A DNA stretch of 64,000 nucleotides, taken from the NCBI GenBank assembly GCA_004026145.2, contig CP034975.1, positions 12,613,582-12,677,581 on the forward strand, given 5' to 3'. The notes below the pieces were generated by a model. The model worked only from the letters and a program-made list of their open reading frames with translations. It made no database searches and was not told where the DNA came from. Positions 24,801 to 35,242 of the stretch are shown piece by piece. The stretch comes from Takifugu bimaculatus (lineage: Eukaryota > Chordata > Actinopteri > Tetraodontiformes > Tetraodontidae). Position numbers and translations under genes: made by a program. Positions within the stretch are counted from its first letter, which is position 1. Each line of letters starts with the position of its first letter.

Positions 24801-25791
24801 TCAAATTTCAGAGATTAGAACTAAATTTGTAAATACTATTGACCGATCAAAAAAGATAATTTTACCCACAGCTACAAGTCAATGTCCATGTCAATGTACA
24901 AACTTTATATCTGTTTGTACTTACTGTACTGTATGATTTAATTTAAGCCCTTCTCGTAGAGCCTACATGTATGTTTTTCTTGCGTTAGAGAACCACCCAA
25001 AGTCTCTACGACAGATTTTTAAAGCTCACCTTGACCTAAGTGAGATGGCTTCTTTGAAACAATCCCTCCTGTGAAATTAAGTGTGTACTGAGTGCTGACG
25101 TCGTCCTCCTCTGTCTTCGTGATGACTGTCACCTGAACACAAAACCAAGAACAATTTCCAGGTTTTGCACGTGCACATCCTACAGAACTGAAGAAGCCTT
25201 CTGGATAGAAGGAGAAACGTCTTCAAAGAGAAGAAATCCAGTCCGGTTGACAAAGAGAACTACCTTGGATAACTATGACCTGGATGATTGAGAATCTACA
25301 CAGACATCCTGCAGATCAGGCTTTACAACTGTCACCTCAGCCACGGCACAGACCGAACCCAGGGCCTCTCCTCGGAAGCCGTACGTCTCCAGATGCTCCA
25401 GATCATCGTGGGTGCAGATCTTTGACGTGAAATGCCTGACGGCCATCACGGGGGTGTCCGCGGCTTTGATTCCATGACCGTTATCACGGACCTCTATTCG
25501 CTCCAGACCATAGTTCTCCTGCAGACGATAAAAATTCAATCCACACTGTAAACCGTCCATATCTTCATATGATTTACTTACTTTCTTCCTATTCTTAGTT
25601 TCTAAGTTCCTTTCATTTCCTATTGTTAAACTAAATATTTATTCATTTAAATACTGTACCAGCTTGACGTCAATGCTGGTGGCCCCAGCATCCAGGGAAT
25701 TTTCCAACAGCTCTTTGACAACATTAACCACAGACGTGATGACCTGGGAGCTGGACAGAAGCCGCACCGTGTCTGGAGGCAGCTGCTTCAT
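14179..25791 (-). CDS. pms1: PMS1, MutL-family mismatch repair protein
   Basis: Twelve coding exons, in transcript order: 25660-25791, 25336-25518, 25030-25132, 24504-24667, 22007-22123, 19595-19717, 19370-19516, 18535-19286, 16492-16945, 16188-16318, 14473-14633, 14179-14379. All have GT-AG borders and compatible phases; total about 888 residues (human 932). The N-terminal GHKL ATPase motifs are intact: ENSLDAGA, DNGHGIKA, YGFRGEAL. Then DVNLTPDK, a long poorly conserved linker (exon 8), an HMG-box-like region (WKNLREEDRKK joining YEEKAQK), and the MutL C-terminal dimerisation region ending CIHGRPFLQH, as in human PMS1. PMS1 pairs with MLH1 (MutL-beta) in the nucleus. Exon 9 carries one surplus base in a CCCC run (+ strand 16846-16849): the exon must enter in one frame (YEEKAQK) and leave in another (LLNPFRVEEALLFKRLLEN), and the phases require removal of one base. 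All other exons are open. Confidence 0.95.
14634..16187 (-). other. pms1 intron with GT microsatellites
   Basis: Intron between coding exons 10 and 11. It contains two (GT)n tracts (15812-15845 and 15851-15872) each bordered on the right by the same GTGAACGGGGTGT-like sequence, suggesting a short local duplication. Nothing else is recognised. Confidence 0.6.
17165..17264. mobile_element. Dispersed repeat copy A (pms1 intron)
   Basis: Contains AATGAAGCCTCTTGGTTGAG, AGGTGAACTGTCCTC, a gap, then ATGACTGAGGACCTTCACAG. The same order of words is found at 25186-25310. From memory this is a very common teleost interspersed repeat (GAAGCCTCTTGGATGAGAGG then GGATGACTGAGAATCTTCAC). It carries no coding capacity of its own. 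Confidence 0.6.
19718..22006 (-). other. pms1 intron 6, nothing recognised
   Basis: A 2.3 kb AT-rich intron. Open frames inside are short and without family resemblance. Confidence 0.5.
22124..24503 (-). other. pms1 intron 5
   Basis: A 2.4 kb AT-rich intron. It contains (AT)n at 23820-23840, and a T-run/A-run hairpin at about 24016-24046 in which CTTC plus T8 faces A8 plus GAAG. No exon is seen. Confidence 0.5.
25186..25310. mobile_element. Dispersed repeat copy B (pms1 intron 2)
   Basis: Contains CTGAAGAAGCCTTCTGGAT, GGAGAAACGTCTTCAAAGAG, ATCCAGTCCGGTTGAC, then GGATAACTATGACCTGGATG and TTGAGAATCTACACAGACA. It matches the word order of the copy at 17165-17264 and a known common teleost repeat. 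It lies only about 25 bp from the coding exon at 25336-25518, so the intron of about 200 bp is mostly repeat. Confidence 0.7.
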
Positions 25792-25981
25792 AGTGTTAAC
25801 TGTGGACGAAAGCTGGGTTTAGATCTCACAGAACTAACAAATGGATGTCTAAGGTTTCAGTGGCCAAATGGCCAAATGAAACTGGAGTAAATGAATATTA
25901 CAAACTAAATGGGGAAAAAACACCTCCACAAAGCATGTCATTTCTCCACATATTGTGACTGACATCCATAGAATAGTATAT

Positions 25982-25989
25982 TGTGTGTG

Positions 25990-26020
<31 letters not shown>
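25982..26020. repeat. (GT)n microsatellite in the pms1/ormdl1 promoter interval
   Basis: About 18 GT units with one ACAT interruption. Confidence 0.95.
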
Positions 26021-26025
<5 letters not shown>

Positions 26026-26699
26026 CATGCAGTAGTGAGTAGTATTAATGCAAAGATACATATCATAGGTTGCATTGCTTTATGATCAGAAGAATCAAAA
26101 CAAAAGAAAATTAACTAACATTTAGGTAATTAATGGCTAATTGAAAATACAAAGATAAATAAAACTTGAAAATAACAAAATTTGTTTGGCGACATTCTTA
26201 GTTTAATCGTCAACTTAATGCACTCCGTGCATGCAAAACATTATCTCCGACAATGTCCTGACAACAAAATGCGATGTCTTTAGCTCAGAAATAAGACCCA
26301 AATACTAACGGAATTACAAAATCTAATTGAAACTAACTGCTATAAATAAGGCAAATGATGTGATTACGAACCTGAACGGTACTCAGTTATAGACGATATT
26401 TAATAAACAACAGACACGAGCCAAAAAGCCGGAAATGTTCTGTTTCCCGCCCCCTTTGGAACTCGTTGATTGGTTAGATCGGCGGCGACCATGGAAGCCA
26501 TTACTGTAATCCCTGAATTTGTACTAAACGGAGAAAATTCAATGTTATCCAATTTTCACCTATTCTATGTTATGCTAAAAACAGCTCTTACAAAGCTATA
26601 CTTAAACTCTGTTGAACAAATATATTGCCAATTGTACAAAGCACGCGGGTTACTGCCACGCACTGCCGCCTGACAGACAAATCTTAGGGTAAATAAATA

Positions 26700-26852
26700 C
26701 CCACTCTGACCTGACATGTCTACTTCCGCCGGGGTCGGATTGCGTCGTCTGCGGCTGCGCTCTTTACCTGCTGCTCGTATCAACAAGGAGATACACCATT
26801 TCTGTCCACAGCAGATTGTTTCTAGAAAAACCTCCACTGCTCGCTGCAACCT
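26700..26852 (+). other. ormdl1: Probable ormdl1 non-coding first exon
   Basis: Followed by a strong donor, GTAAGT, at 26853. The coding exon of ormdl1 opens after an acceptor at 27849, which needs an upstream non-coding exon; this is the best candidate. The 5' limit is a guess. Confidence 0.45.
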
Positions 26853-27855
26853 GTAAGTATGTAGCGGCGACAGGGTTCCTACCGCCTGAAGCCACTGTGG
26901 TGTTTTAACTCTGGCTAATTTTAAGGTGTGACAAAGAGAAACTTGGTTTAGAGACCCGGGGGGTCGATATAGGTTACGTGCTGGAAACGAGAGAAAAACG
27001 TTTATGAAACCAGATGACTACAAACCTGCCTAAACAAGGAAGGGCATGATTACCGCATTTGCATGTCATTATATTACATCATCGTTTTCATGCCACGGGA
27101 TGATGCGATTAAAGGGTTTTATCCATTATTTCTGGCGTAGGCAACCAGTAAATAGACTAAGCCTTTGGTTTTGTTTTGAGCTGTGAAACACGCATTGCTT
27201 GCGTGCAGCAATTATTATGGATTAATTCCTCTTTCTGCCTTCATTCCTTTATTCAGAAGTGCTTAATTTCATGCGTAACGTTATGAAGTTTGACTAAACC
27301 GAGGACACGTGTCTCAAAGATAATAAATTGTGGAAGGGGCAGCTAATTGACCAAATATTAATGTCTATAAAATGTTATTGTTCGAAGCAAGGTGGTCTGC
27401 TCATGCAAGTGAGTGCTTGTCATACTTTTGCAGAGATGCAATGTGGTTTGATGTAAAAAGTATAGATATTATTGCACTCACTTCTTTGTCCTTAATCCAT
27501 TACTGAAGCAGTAAGCATGTCAGGATAAGGTTCACAGGATTACACAATGATTTTCTATTATCTGACTGACTCGCAGTCAGGTCAAAGTGCTTTACTGACC
27601 CTGTTGTGGCCTCATTTAGGTACTTACGAACACAATGTAGAGGAATAATGCAGCATTTAAAGATAATTTACGAACTTCTGTCATACCAAACCCTTAATCA
27701 TGAACATTGTCATTAACTACTTTTATTTACAGAAATGAAAGCATATATGGGAGGGAAGAAAGTTGATTTGGAGTGACTGAATAAGGTTTATTTTAAAGAG
27801 ACTTTTGCTAAAAAGACAGCTTGTTCAACATGTGTTTTTCTTCCTTCAGACCAGA

Positions 27856-29031
27856 ATGAACGTGGGGGTGGCACACAGTGAGGTGAACCCAAACACCCGG
27901 GTCATGAACAGTCGAGGCATCTGGCTGACCTACGCGCTTGGTGTCGGAATACTTCACATCGTGCTCTTGAGCATACCCTTCTTCAGTGTGCCAGTGGTTT
28001 GGACGCTGACTAATGTCATACACAACTTTGTAAGTTGCCTTCTCCCACTGTCACTGACAGGTCATTCAGGTTGTCAGACGTAAAGTGTTCTAAGTGCATT
28101 TTCAGATAAGCCGTGAATGTGAGATAGATGGACCGGTATTTGCCTGTGCTTGTTTTAGCTATGCTCCATTTTTAGGCTGTAGAATGTCTGACCGCCAGTG
28201 CCCCAACGTTTGCATGCCTCTGTAACTCCAGCTGTGTCGTGTACACCGATACTTTTTCCCTCAGTCAAAGCGGATATTTGAACTGCAGCCAGACTTAAAA
28301 GCTTGTTGAGGAATACTTTGGCTATGGGGAAGTGTTAAATAATATTTCAGTTTCTATCAGGATGTATGAAACGCCCCTTGATAAAGCTGAGTGAGACAGG
28401 AGGCCCCTGCCTGATGCCTGTTTGTGTCTGCAGGGAATGTATGTCTTTATGCATGCAGTCAAGGGCACTCCCTTTGAGACCCCCGACCAAGGAAAAGCCA
28501 GACTCCTCACACACTGGGAACAGCTGGACTACGGCGTGCAGTTCACCTCATCTAGGAAATTTTTTACCATCTCCCCCATCATCCTGTACGTATGTTTCAC
28601 AGTTTAGTCAACTCAGTCTCACTCTGACCAACTCTAAAACAAAGAGCACAAAATGATGAATTAGTGACATTTTAATGAATGTGTCAAGGCTCTTAAAAGC
28701 AAAATCGCTTTATTTAAATGAAAAGTAAGCGAGATGAATATGATTATAAAATACATTTTGTTATAATTCCTGATTTAATACCATAAAAAAATAAAATGAG
28801 TGTGTTTATTTTAATCCTCTTAGGGAGACAGTTGATGATACTGTGTGGAATTCTGTGGTTTAGTCTTAATCGATCCTGTCTGTTCCACTCCGCAGATACT
28901 TCCTGGCCAGCTTCTACACAAAGTACAACACAACACACTTTCTCATAAACACTGCCTCACTTCTGAGCGTCCTCATTCCAAAACTGCCACAGCTACATGG
29001 AGTTAGACTCTTTGGCATCAACAAGTATTAA
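27856..29031 (+). CDS. ormdl1: ORM1-like protein (ORMDL1)
   Basis: Three coding exons, 27856-28029, 28434-28585 and 28896-29031, give 153 residues, exactly the length of human ORMDL1. The protein starts MNVGVAHSEVNPNTRVMNSR, has membrane segments near residues 22-42 and 43-63 and two more after residue 95, and ends LHGVRLFGINKY, the family signature. ORMDL proteins sit in the ER membrane and restrain serine palmitoyltransferase when sphingolipids are abundant. The start is preceded by a splice acceptor 7 bp upstream, so the 5' UTR is split. Paralogue choice (1 rather than 2 or 3) rests on the adjacent pms1 and osgepl1, as in human 2q32. Confidence 0.95.
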
Positions 29032-29870
29032 CTTCATGCCCGGTTTCTCCAGCAGAAGTTGAATTCCTGCATAGCCTGTTTCACCAAGTCATCTGATTTG
29101 TGTAAACGTCAGTCATGTTTAGATACATGAGGTTTAAGATTTCATGTTGAAAGAAAAGAGTAGATGACAGGAGGCCATATGCATTACTAACTTATGTGAA
29201 TATTTATGTTTTAACCCTGCACACAGCTGGGCTGGCCCAGGTGTTTGCTGGGCTATTGGTTGAGTTTATTTCTGTCAACGCAATTGAGAGTTTGAATTCA
29301 TTTTTGGCCACAAATGTTCTAAATGTATGTTTCCTGACGTGTTTACTCAGAGTGAGACAGGTAAAATATCATTTAGTAGTACCTTCATTTTTAATCGGTG
29401 TCGCACTACTTCATGCTGAGTGAACTGCATGATTTTTCATTTGAAAGTCTACTAATACATGAAGACCTTTAGTACTATTTTGTAGATGTTGTCCGGCATG
29501 AATAAATGAGACGTTTGTGTGGTTAAATGCTTAATGAGGGAGGTTTACAGCAACGCTAATAAAGGACTCTTTTGCCATCATCAAATCAGGTGGTCATGCT
29601 TTGTTTGACCATCGCTCACAGTCATCTGAGAATACTTTTTCTGACACTCAATTGACCGTTTGTCTTCGCTCTGTCCTATCTCATGATCATTTACCTTCAG
29701 CTAAAAGCTTTCAGAAAGGAGGAAATGGAAAATATATTAAAAACAAATGCACAAGAAGAACTGATCTGACGCTCAAAATCAAACAGGTGTCAGTAATTTC
29801 TGTACTATTCCTAGCCTAGTTGTAATTTATCAACTTTATTGTAAATAAAAGCTCCTATTCCCTCAGGAAC
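29032..29870 (+). other. ormdl1: ormdl1 3' UTR
   Basis: Non-coding. Candidate polyadenylation signals are AATAAA at 29501-29506 and 29844-29849. The second lies 4 nt from a TTTATT that serves the opposite strand. Confidence 0.55.
29835..29849. terminator. Back-to-back poly(A) signals for ormdl1 and adat3
   Basis: TTTATT at 29835-29840 (AATAAA on the minus strand, 75 bp past the adat3 stop) and AATAAA at 29844-29849 (plus strand, for ormdl1) form a near-palindrome. This suits two convergent genes ending at the same place. Confidence 0.6.
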
Positions 29871-29914
29871 ACAATTTAAAATTTTAAACCTGTGAATTTT
29901 CATTTTAAATATTG

Positions 29915-30905
29915 TCATTTTTTCAGTTCCTCACACTGCCTGCCTAGAACTCCTTTATAAACCTCAAAGCGATGGTTTAAATCCTTCTGTGAATGCAGTT
30001 TATATTTGGTACCAAAAGCCCCGTCAGCTGAGCCTGTTCCGTAAAAGATCCGGCCTATCCTAGAGTGAACCAGGGCCATGGCGCACATGAGGCAAGGTTC
30101 TCTGGTCACATACAGGTCATACCCGGTGCAGATGTACGGCTGAGCTGTCACATCAGAGTCCGGTGGTGTGAAGCTGCAAGACGGGTATCTGTCGAAACGG
30201 TAGCAGCCGCCTCCCTGGCTGCGAGCCACCAGATCAATACAGACCATCGCTGCGTGATGTAGGGGGTGGTCCGCTCTGCAATCGTGGCCCACCGCTACGA
30301 CGGTCTCTGTGGATGGGTCAACCATCGCCGCACCAACTGCCTCCATTCCCAGTTCTTTCCCCGCTTCAGCTGCAGCCACAGCGGACATCATGTATGACTG
30401 CATCCTGGCCTTCTGCTCTGGGCTGAAGAGCTCCCCTTTCAAAGCTAAAGTTACCTGTTTGTCCTCGTGGAAAGAGGTCGGCCACTGTTTGCTCACCAGC
30501 TCAAACTGGGGTCGGGTCAAAGGTGCACGAGCCGGGACGTTAACCACAAACGGCTGGCCCAACCCCTCAGAACTGACGGCACTGGAAAGCAGCGAGTCTA
30601 TGCTGACCGGCGCCTCAGTGTTTGGAGCATCGTGAACAAGGCACAGCAGGACCTCCAGAGAGTGAGGGCTGGCTTTGTCCTTAACAGCACGCACCCGCTT
30701 CAAGTGCTCAAGGCCATTCAAGGGGTGGATGCTACCGAGCTCCCGGACCTAAGCGCGATGTCTCCTTTTTGTCAACGATGGGTGCGGCGAATGCCTCGAT
30801 CATCTCGATGTCTTGAGACTCTTCGTCCGACAGCACAGGATAAGCAACCCAGGAGTCCTCCGTGACGCACATTGGGCCCTTCCAGCGTTTCGGCTGTGGC
30901 TCCAT
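29915..30905 (-). CDS. adat3: ADAT3, non-catalytic subunit of tRNA adenosine deaminase; one-base frameshift
   Basis: A single exon; the frame is interrupted once. The N-terminal part (MEPQPKRWK from 30905, on to IVDKKETSRL) and the C-terminal part (SIHPLNGLEHLKRVRAVK onwards) both match human ADAT3 but lie in different frames; the shift falls at 30749-30752, where one base too many (GG for G in the minus-strand TTAGGTCC) causes a stop at 30732. Corrected length is about 329 residues. The deaminase fold is present: the zinc-binding REPCLMCAM is intact, while the HAE of active deaminases reads HAA (LHHAAMVCIDLVA), as expected for ADAT3 (human HAV). With ADAT2 it converts wobble A34 to inosine in tRNAs. 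An upstream in-frame ATG at 30947 would add 14 residues. It is intronless; human ADAT3 lies on another chromosome. Confidence 0.85.
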
Positions 30906-30947
30906 CAATCCAATGTGCTCCTGTGAGATATACATTTCATAAGTCAT

Positions 30948-31633
30948 GGTGCTAAAAATTAGCCACTACCAGTGTCACAGAACTGTAAGGGCAAAGCCCC
31001 CCCCGATAAACCAAACAAACCAGACGGGGTTTTCATGAGATTGAGGATTGAAGCCCTCCCTGTAAACAGCTTTCTCAAAAAAAGCTCCACCTGATGGCCA
31101 ACAAGGGCTGAAATGTGCAAAGTGTTTTTTGAAGATCCAGCCTCATAGTTTTGATCCATCATGCTAACGTGAAAAGCTGTAAAGGCAGGAATGATCCACA
31201 ATATCTGTCGTATTTTATGGTGTTACACACACTACACAAGTCAACTACTGTTCTCACAATTGAGGAAATGCGTATTTTCTCAGTACTTACCGGTTTATCA
31301 ATTCATAAAAAAATCTATTAAAATGACAGCACCATGACAGGTTGAGATTTCAAATGTGTAAATCATCACTGCTGAACACACTCACAAATCTATCGAAAAA
31401 GCTAAAGTACATGATTAAGCATGGAAATCAAATATTTGCTTAGAATCTGAAGCTACTTTTATCCCCTATCAGGTTGACAGTTAAATGCTGCATTTGAAAA
31501 AAAAAAATCCATCCAAACATAGTCACAACAATTTTGTTGATTGGTTTTATGTATGTTAGTACTGAGTGCAACACAGTTTGGAATAAGGCCTAAAGAAAGT
31601 TACATTTGGAAAATCAGAATGCATGTCTTGTCT
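30948..31633. other. Between alkbh6 and adat3, nothing recognised
   Basis: Likely adat3 promoter and alkbh6 3' UTR, both minus strand. An A-run lies at 31497-31507. No TTTATT poly(A) signal is obvious close to the alkbh6 stop. Confidence 0.4.
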
Positions 31634-32338
31634 TCATTTCCTCCCCAATAACAGCTTGGCCTTCATGACATTGGGCACGTGTCGTATGGTCAGTGATATG
31701 CGGGTGGACCTGGTCAGGATTTCTCCAGGTTGAGTCCCAGCAGCTAAAAGGTTCACCGCCTTCTCGGTCAGAGTATCCTGGTCGCAGGGCCGGATGCCGT
31801 GGAGGAGCCTCTGGTACATGTCATCCTGCAGGATGAGAAGACTGCGAGGCTTGACCAACAAGGAGAAGAGGAAGCGGTTCTCCTCCGTCTGTGGCGCATC
31901 GCCTTGCATGCTTCCGACAGGTGTGTAGAAATCGAGGAGCGTATGAGACCCCAAGCTGATTGTGGTGATGGTGGGGTAGTACAGAGGACCGTCTTCATGA
32001 GGCATGATCCCCTCTCCTGGTTTATACTCATTTACCAGAACGTGATTGGCAGTTTTTCCACCAAAAGCACCCAAAGAGGAAATTTTCTCGCAGTATTTCT
32101 GGAGCCAGTCGGGTATCTTTTCTGCCAGCATACCTTTGGGATGTGGCAACCCTCCCCAGTTCTGAAGCCTTCTGCCTGACAGTTGAGTCCATTTAGGCTT
32201 TGGAGACTTGTACACCTGCTGTTGAAGGTAGGTCTCCTCCTGTTCCGATATGAAATCTGGAATGTAGTACACTGTTGGTGGGGTATCGTTTATGACAAAC
32301 TGCTTCAGTTCCTCCAAAATACAAGATGGATGTTCCAT
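31634..32338 (-). CDS. alkbh6: ALKBH6, AlkB-family Fe(II)/2-oxoglutarate dioxygenase
   Basis: One uninterrupted exon encodes 234 residues, close to human ALKBH6 (238). Recognisable blocks are VYYIPDFISEQEETYL, PKPKWTQLSGRRLQNWGGLP, ANHVLVNEYKPGEGIMPHED and the C-terminal RISLTIRHVPNVMKAKLLLG. The HxD iron ligands are in MPHEDGPLYYPT, the distal His is in RLLHGI, and the 2-oxoglutarate-binding Arg is in the RxSxTxR motif. The start ATG is at 32338; a pyrimidine-rich acceptor-like sequence (TTTTCTAAAG) just before it leaves room for a 5' UTR intron. The human gene is split into several exons, so the single-exon structure is unusual and may mark a retrocopy that is still open and presumably functional. 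Substrate is not defined for this subfamily beyond reports linking it to tRNA. Confidence 0.93.
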   Translation of the reverse strand: MEHPSCILEELKQFVINDTPPTVYYIPDFISEQEETYLQQQVYKSPKPKWTQLSGRRLQNWGGLPHPKGMLAEKIPDWLQKYCEKISSLGAFGGKTANHVLVNEYKPGEGIMPHEDGPLYYPTITTISLGSHTLLDFYTPVGSMQGDAPQTEENRFLFSLLVKPRSLLILQDDMYQRLLHGIRPCDQDTLTEKAVNLLAAGTQPGEILTRSTRISLTIRHVPNVMKAKLLLGRK

Positions 32339-33267
32339 GACTCCTTTAGAAAAGTCAACATAAAATACCTGTTAAAGATCCGAACGAGTTTGTTCTGTTT
32401 GTCTTCTTTTTCCTTAATCTCATTGGATAATAATGCTGGTTAATCTCGCAACAGGAGTTCAAACCGTTCAGAAGGTAACAAGTTTGAGATCACCTATCTC
32501 GTAAAAAAAAAAAAGCAATAACGGAAGTGACTTGTCAAGAGCAAAGATCACTCTATTGTCTCTTGACGAAGAATAAAATACGTTATTTTTTGTGTTGCAT
32601 AACAAATGCATAATTAACTTGATATACAGCGATTTGTCCCGTAGATATTTTAGAACTATACCCAAATAAATCTATACTATAACAAAATAAACAAAATTCG
32701 CTAAAATTATAGAACACTTCGACAACAAAGGTTAAAAACACAATGAATAGAATGTTTTACCTCATTCGACATCAACACGTTGATGAAAATACTGCTTTAG
32801 CAAAGAAACCAGTTATTCTCGCTACTCCATGCATTCAATCGCGTGCAACAAACAAAATAGACCCCGGAAACTTAGCATCAAACATTTGTTCCCTGGTATG
32901 ACTGTTAAAGTCTTTCCCCATAAATATTAAAGTCTAATCCTTAATAGATGGGGGGAAATTCTATCAGGAAAATATGTATTTGACTTGATTTTTTAAAAAT
33001 TTCTTAAAGTGAAAAAGACGATATTTAACTATGCCCGACGATCGGAAATATTTGCACGTGACACTTCATCCGGAAGTCCACGAGTAAAAACTGATGTCTC
33101 CTTTTGGATAGGTTATTTTACGTTTTTAGTAGTTTGTGCTGTCAACAGACGTAATGTTGCCACTTTTTGATTCACTATTTTATTCTTTAAAGTAGGACAA
33201 TAAATAGCAAGTAATGCAAGGTTAAATTTTGTTATTAAATTACTTTAACTCGCATTCCTCCTTAAAA
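32339..33267. promoter_or_regulatory. Divergent alkbh6/osgepl1 promoter region
   Basis: About 0.93 kb between two head-to-head genes, AT-rich, without a clear TATA box or CpG-dense core. Nothing else is recognised. Confidence 0.45.
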
Positions 33268-35242
33268 ATGTTTTCCTCAAAAGTAAATACTCTACATTTG
33301 AGACATAGTTTTTGGTGCTCGGCATCGTTTGGAAAAGCAACATTGTCCAGGCTCGTTTTGGGAATCGAGACGAGTTGTGACGAAACTGGTGCTGCTGTCC
33401 TGGATGAAACGGGGGAAATTTTGGGGGAGTCTCTTCACTCACAGAAACACGTACATTTGAGGTGGGTTACGGAGTTGTGGCGTTTAGATCAAGGAAGATC
33501 TTGGTTGTTAAATAAGTGGAATGAAGAACAAATACAGTTCTAATCTAATTTTAGGTGACTTGAAATTTTAAAACAAAAATGTGTGCAAAGTTGTGCATTA
33601 TATTTAAAACAAACAAAAATGTGCTTTTTGCTCATCCCATAAAATAATAGCTGTGTATTATATTTTGTTTGGAATAATTTAGAAGTGGCGGCATCATCCC
33701 CACCATCGCACAGCAGCTCCACCGAGACAATATCGAACGTGTAGTCCAGGAGGCCTTGGAGAGGAGCAAGGTGGACCCGAGGGAACTGTCAGCTGTTGCT
33801 ACTACTGTGAAGCCAGGTTTGGCCCTGAGCCTGGGTGTTGGCCTTGACTTCAGCAAGAGGTTTGTGAGGCAGTACAGTAAACCCTTCATCCCCATCCACC
33901 ACATGGAAGCCCACGCCCTGACTGTCAGGATGCTCCAGCATGTTCCATTCCCCTTCCTTGTGCTGCTTGTATCTGGAGGCCATTCTCTTCTCGCAGTTGC
34001 CCGAGGAGTCGATGACTTTTTGCTTTTGGGTCACAGTCTGGATGAAGCTCCAGGGGACACGCTGGATAAAGTAAAATCTTAGCACTAACACCTGCGACTG
34101 CTGTCAAATATGTGATTATAGCGAAATGACTATTGTGTTTCCTGTTAGATCGCCAGACGTTTATCGCTCATCACTCACCCCCGTTGTTCGACCCTGAGTG
34201 GAGGCCAGGCCATTGAGCTTCTCGCCAAGGATGGCGACAGAAAAAAGTTCCATTTCACAACACCTATGGGACAAACAAATGACTGCTGCTTTTCTTTTGC
34301 TGGGTTACGGAGTCAAGTTACAAACATGATTCAAAAACAAGAAAGAGAGGAAGGTACAGTCACACATGCAACACAAACCGAGCATAAGACTCCTTAACTG
34401 GTAAAAAATCATTCTTGTTCCCATAGGTGTTGAGAAGGGAACACTTTTATCATGCGTTAACGACATTGCAGCAGCCGCGCAGCACACGGTAGCGTCTCAT
34501 CTTGCAAAGCGTACTCTTCGTGCCATTTTGTTCTGCAAGGAAAAAGGCCTGCTGCCACCGAGCAGTCCCCCTTTGGTGAGTGTCTGCTGGGACAGGCTCC
34601 AGACCACCTACAACCCCACTTATGTGTAATGAATGGATGGATGAAATGCTTAGAAATGAGTTTTATTATTTACCACGGTGCCAGAAGTTCATATTAAAAA
34701 GCTAAAATCTAAGTCTTTAGCCTTTCAAGGTTTAAAAAATAGGTTAATCCGGAGGCTAGTGTCAACAACGGTTTAATCTTTTTTTACTCCTGTTCTAAAG
34801 GTGATGTCCGGAGGTGTGGCAAGCAATCTTTACATCCGGAAGGCTTTAATGGCCGTTGCTGAGACGACGGGACTGCAGCTGATCTGTCCTCCAGCCAGTT
34901 TCTGCACAGACAATGGAGTCATGATTGCCTGGTGTGCATTTTGCATTCTGACATTTAATTTAGGCAAGAAATTATTTAAATTATTTGACCTGTTTGAAGA
35001 ACAGCCCACCTGCTTTTCTTTACGAAGGAATGGTGTTGAACGCCTGAGAGAGCGGCGAGGAATCCTGCCTCCGAATGTTGATGTCAGCTATGAACCAAAG
35101 TGAGTTAGCTCTGAAGCCTATTGGTTAAAATCCAAGCCTAATCCAACATTTTGCTGTTTTCAGGGCACCTCTGGGCATTGACATGACAGCAGAGGTGAAG
35201 GCAGCAGCCATCAGGCTGCCGCCACTCAAGATGATCGGCTGA
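33268..35242 (+). CDS. osgepl1: OSGEPL1, mitochondrial tRNA t6A synthase (Kae1/Qri7 family)
   Basis: Seven coding exons: 33268-33461, 33683-34070, 34149-34353, 34427-34575, 34801-34931, 35028-35099, 35164-35242. Phases agree and give 405 residues (human 414). The first about 30 residues are basic and hydroxylated with no acidic residues, suiting a mitochondrial presequence; then VLGIETSCDETGAAV starts the ASKHA fold. The metal-binding motif is IPIHHMEAHAL; SGGH and SGGVASN are nucleotide-binding loops; the end is LGIDMTAEV with PPLKMIG. OSGEPL1 transfers threonylcarbamoyl to A37 of mitochondrial tRNAs. AATAAA at 35338-35343 is the likely poly(A) signal. I chose the second in-frame ATG because residues before it do not resemble the family; an upstream ATG at 33229 would add 13 residues. 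Confidence 0.95.
34585..34650 (+). mobile_element. Truncated LINE/SINE 3' tail in osgepl1 intron 4
   Basis: GCTGGGACAGGCTCCAGACC, ACCTACAACCCC and GAATGGATGGATGAA match the very common teleost retroposon tail (GGGATAGGCTCCAGC followed by GACCC and ATGGATGGA repeats). Only the 3' end is present. Confidence 0.75.

Larger units (their letters stand above)
25792..27855. promoter_or_regulatory. Divergent pms1/ormdl1 promoter region
   Basis: pms1 is transcribed leftwards and ormdl1 rightwards from this interval. Around 26365-26480 lies a likely pms1 5' UTR exon end (minus-strand CCGTTCAG then GTTCGT) and a GATTGG (inverted CCAAT) at about 26468-26473. A (GT)n tract lies at 25982-26020. The ormdl1 non-coding first exon probably ends at 26852 (AACCT then GTAAGT). 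Assignment is by motifs and gene positions only. Confidence 0.5.

Noticed and set aside
30746..30755. Programmed +1 frameshift in adat3
   Set aside because: CTTAGG occurs here, as in a yeast Ty1 shift site, but it is not in the required codon register, and no antizyme-like context is seen. An indel is simpler.
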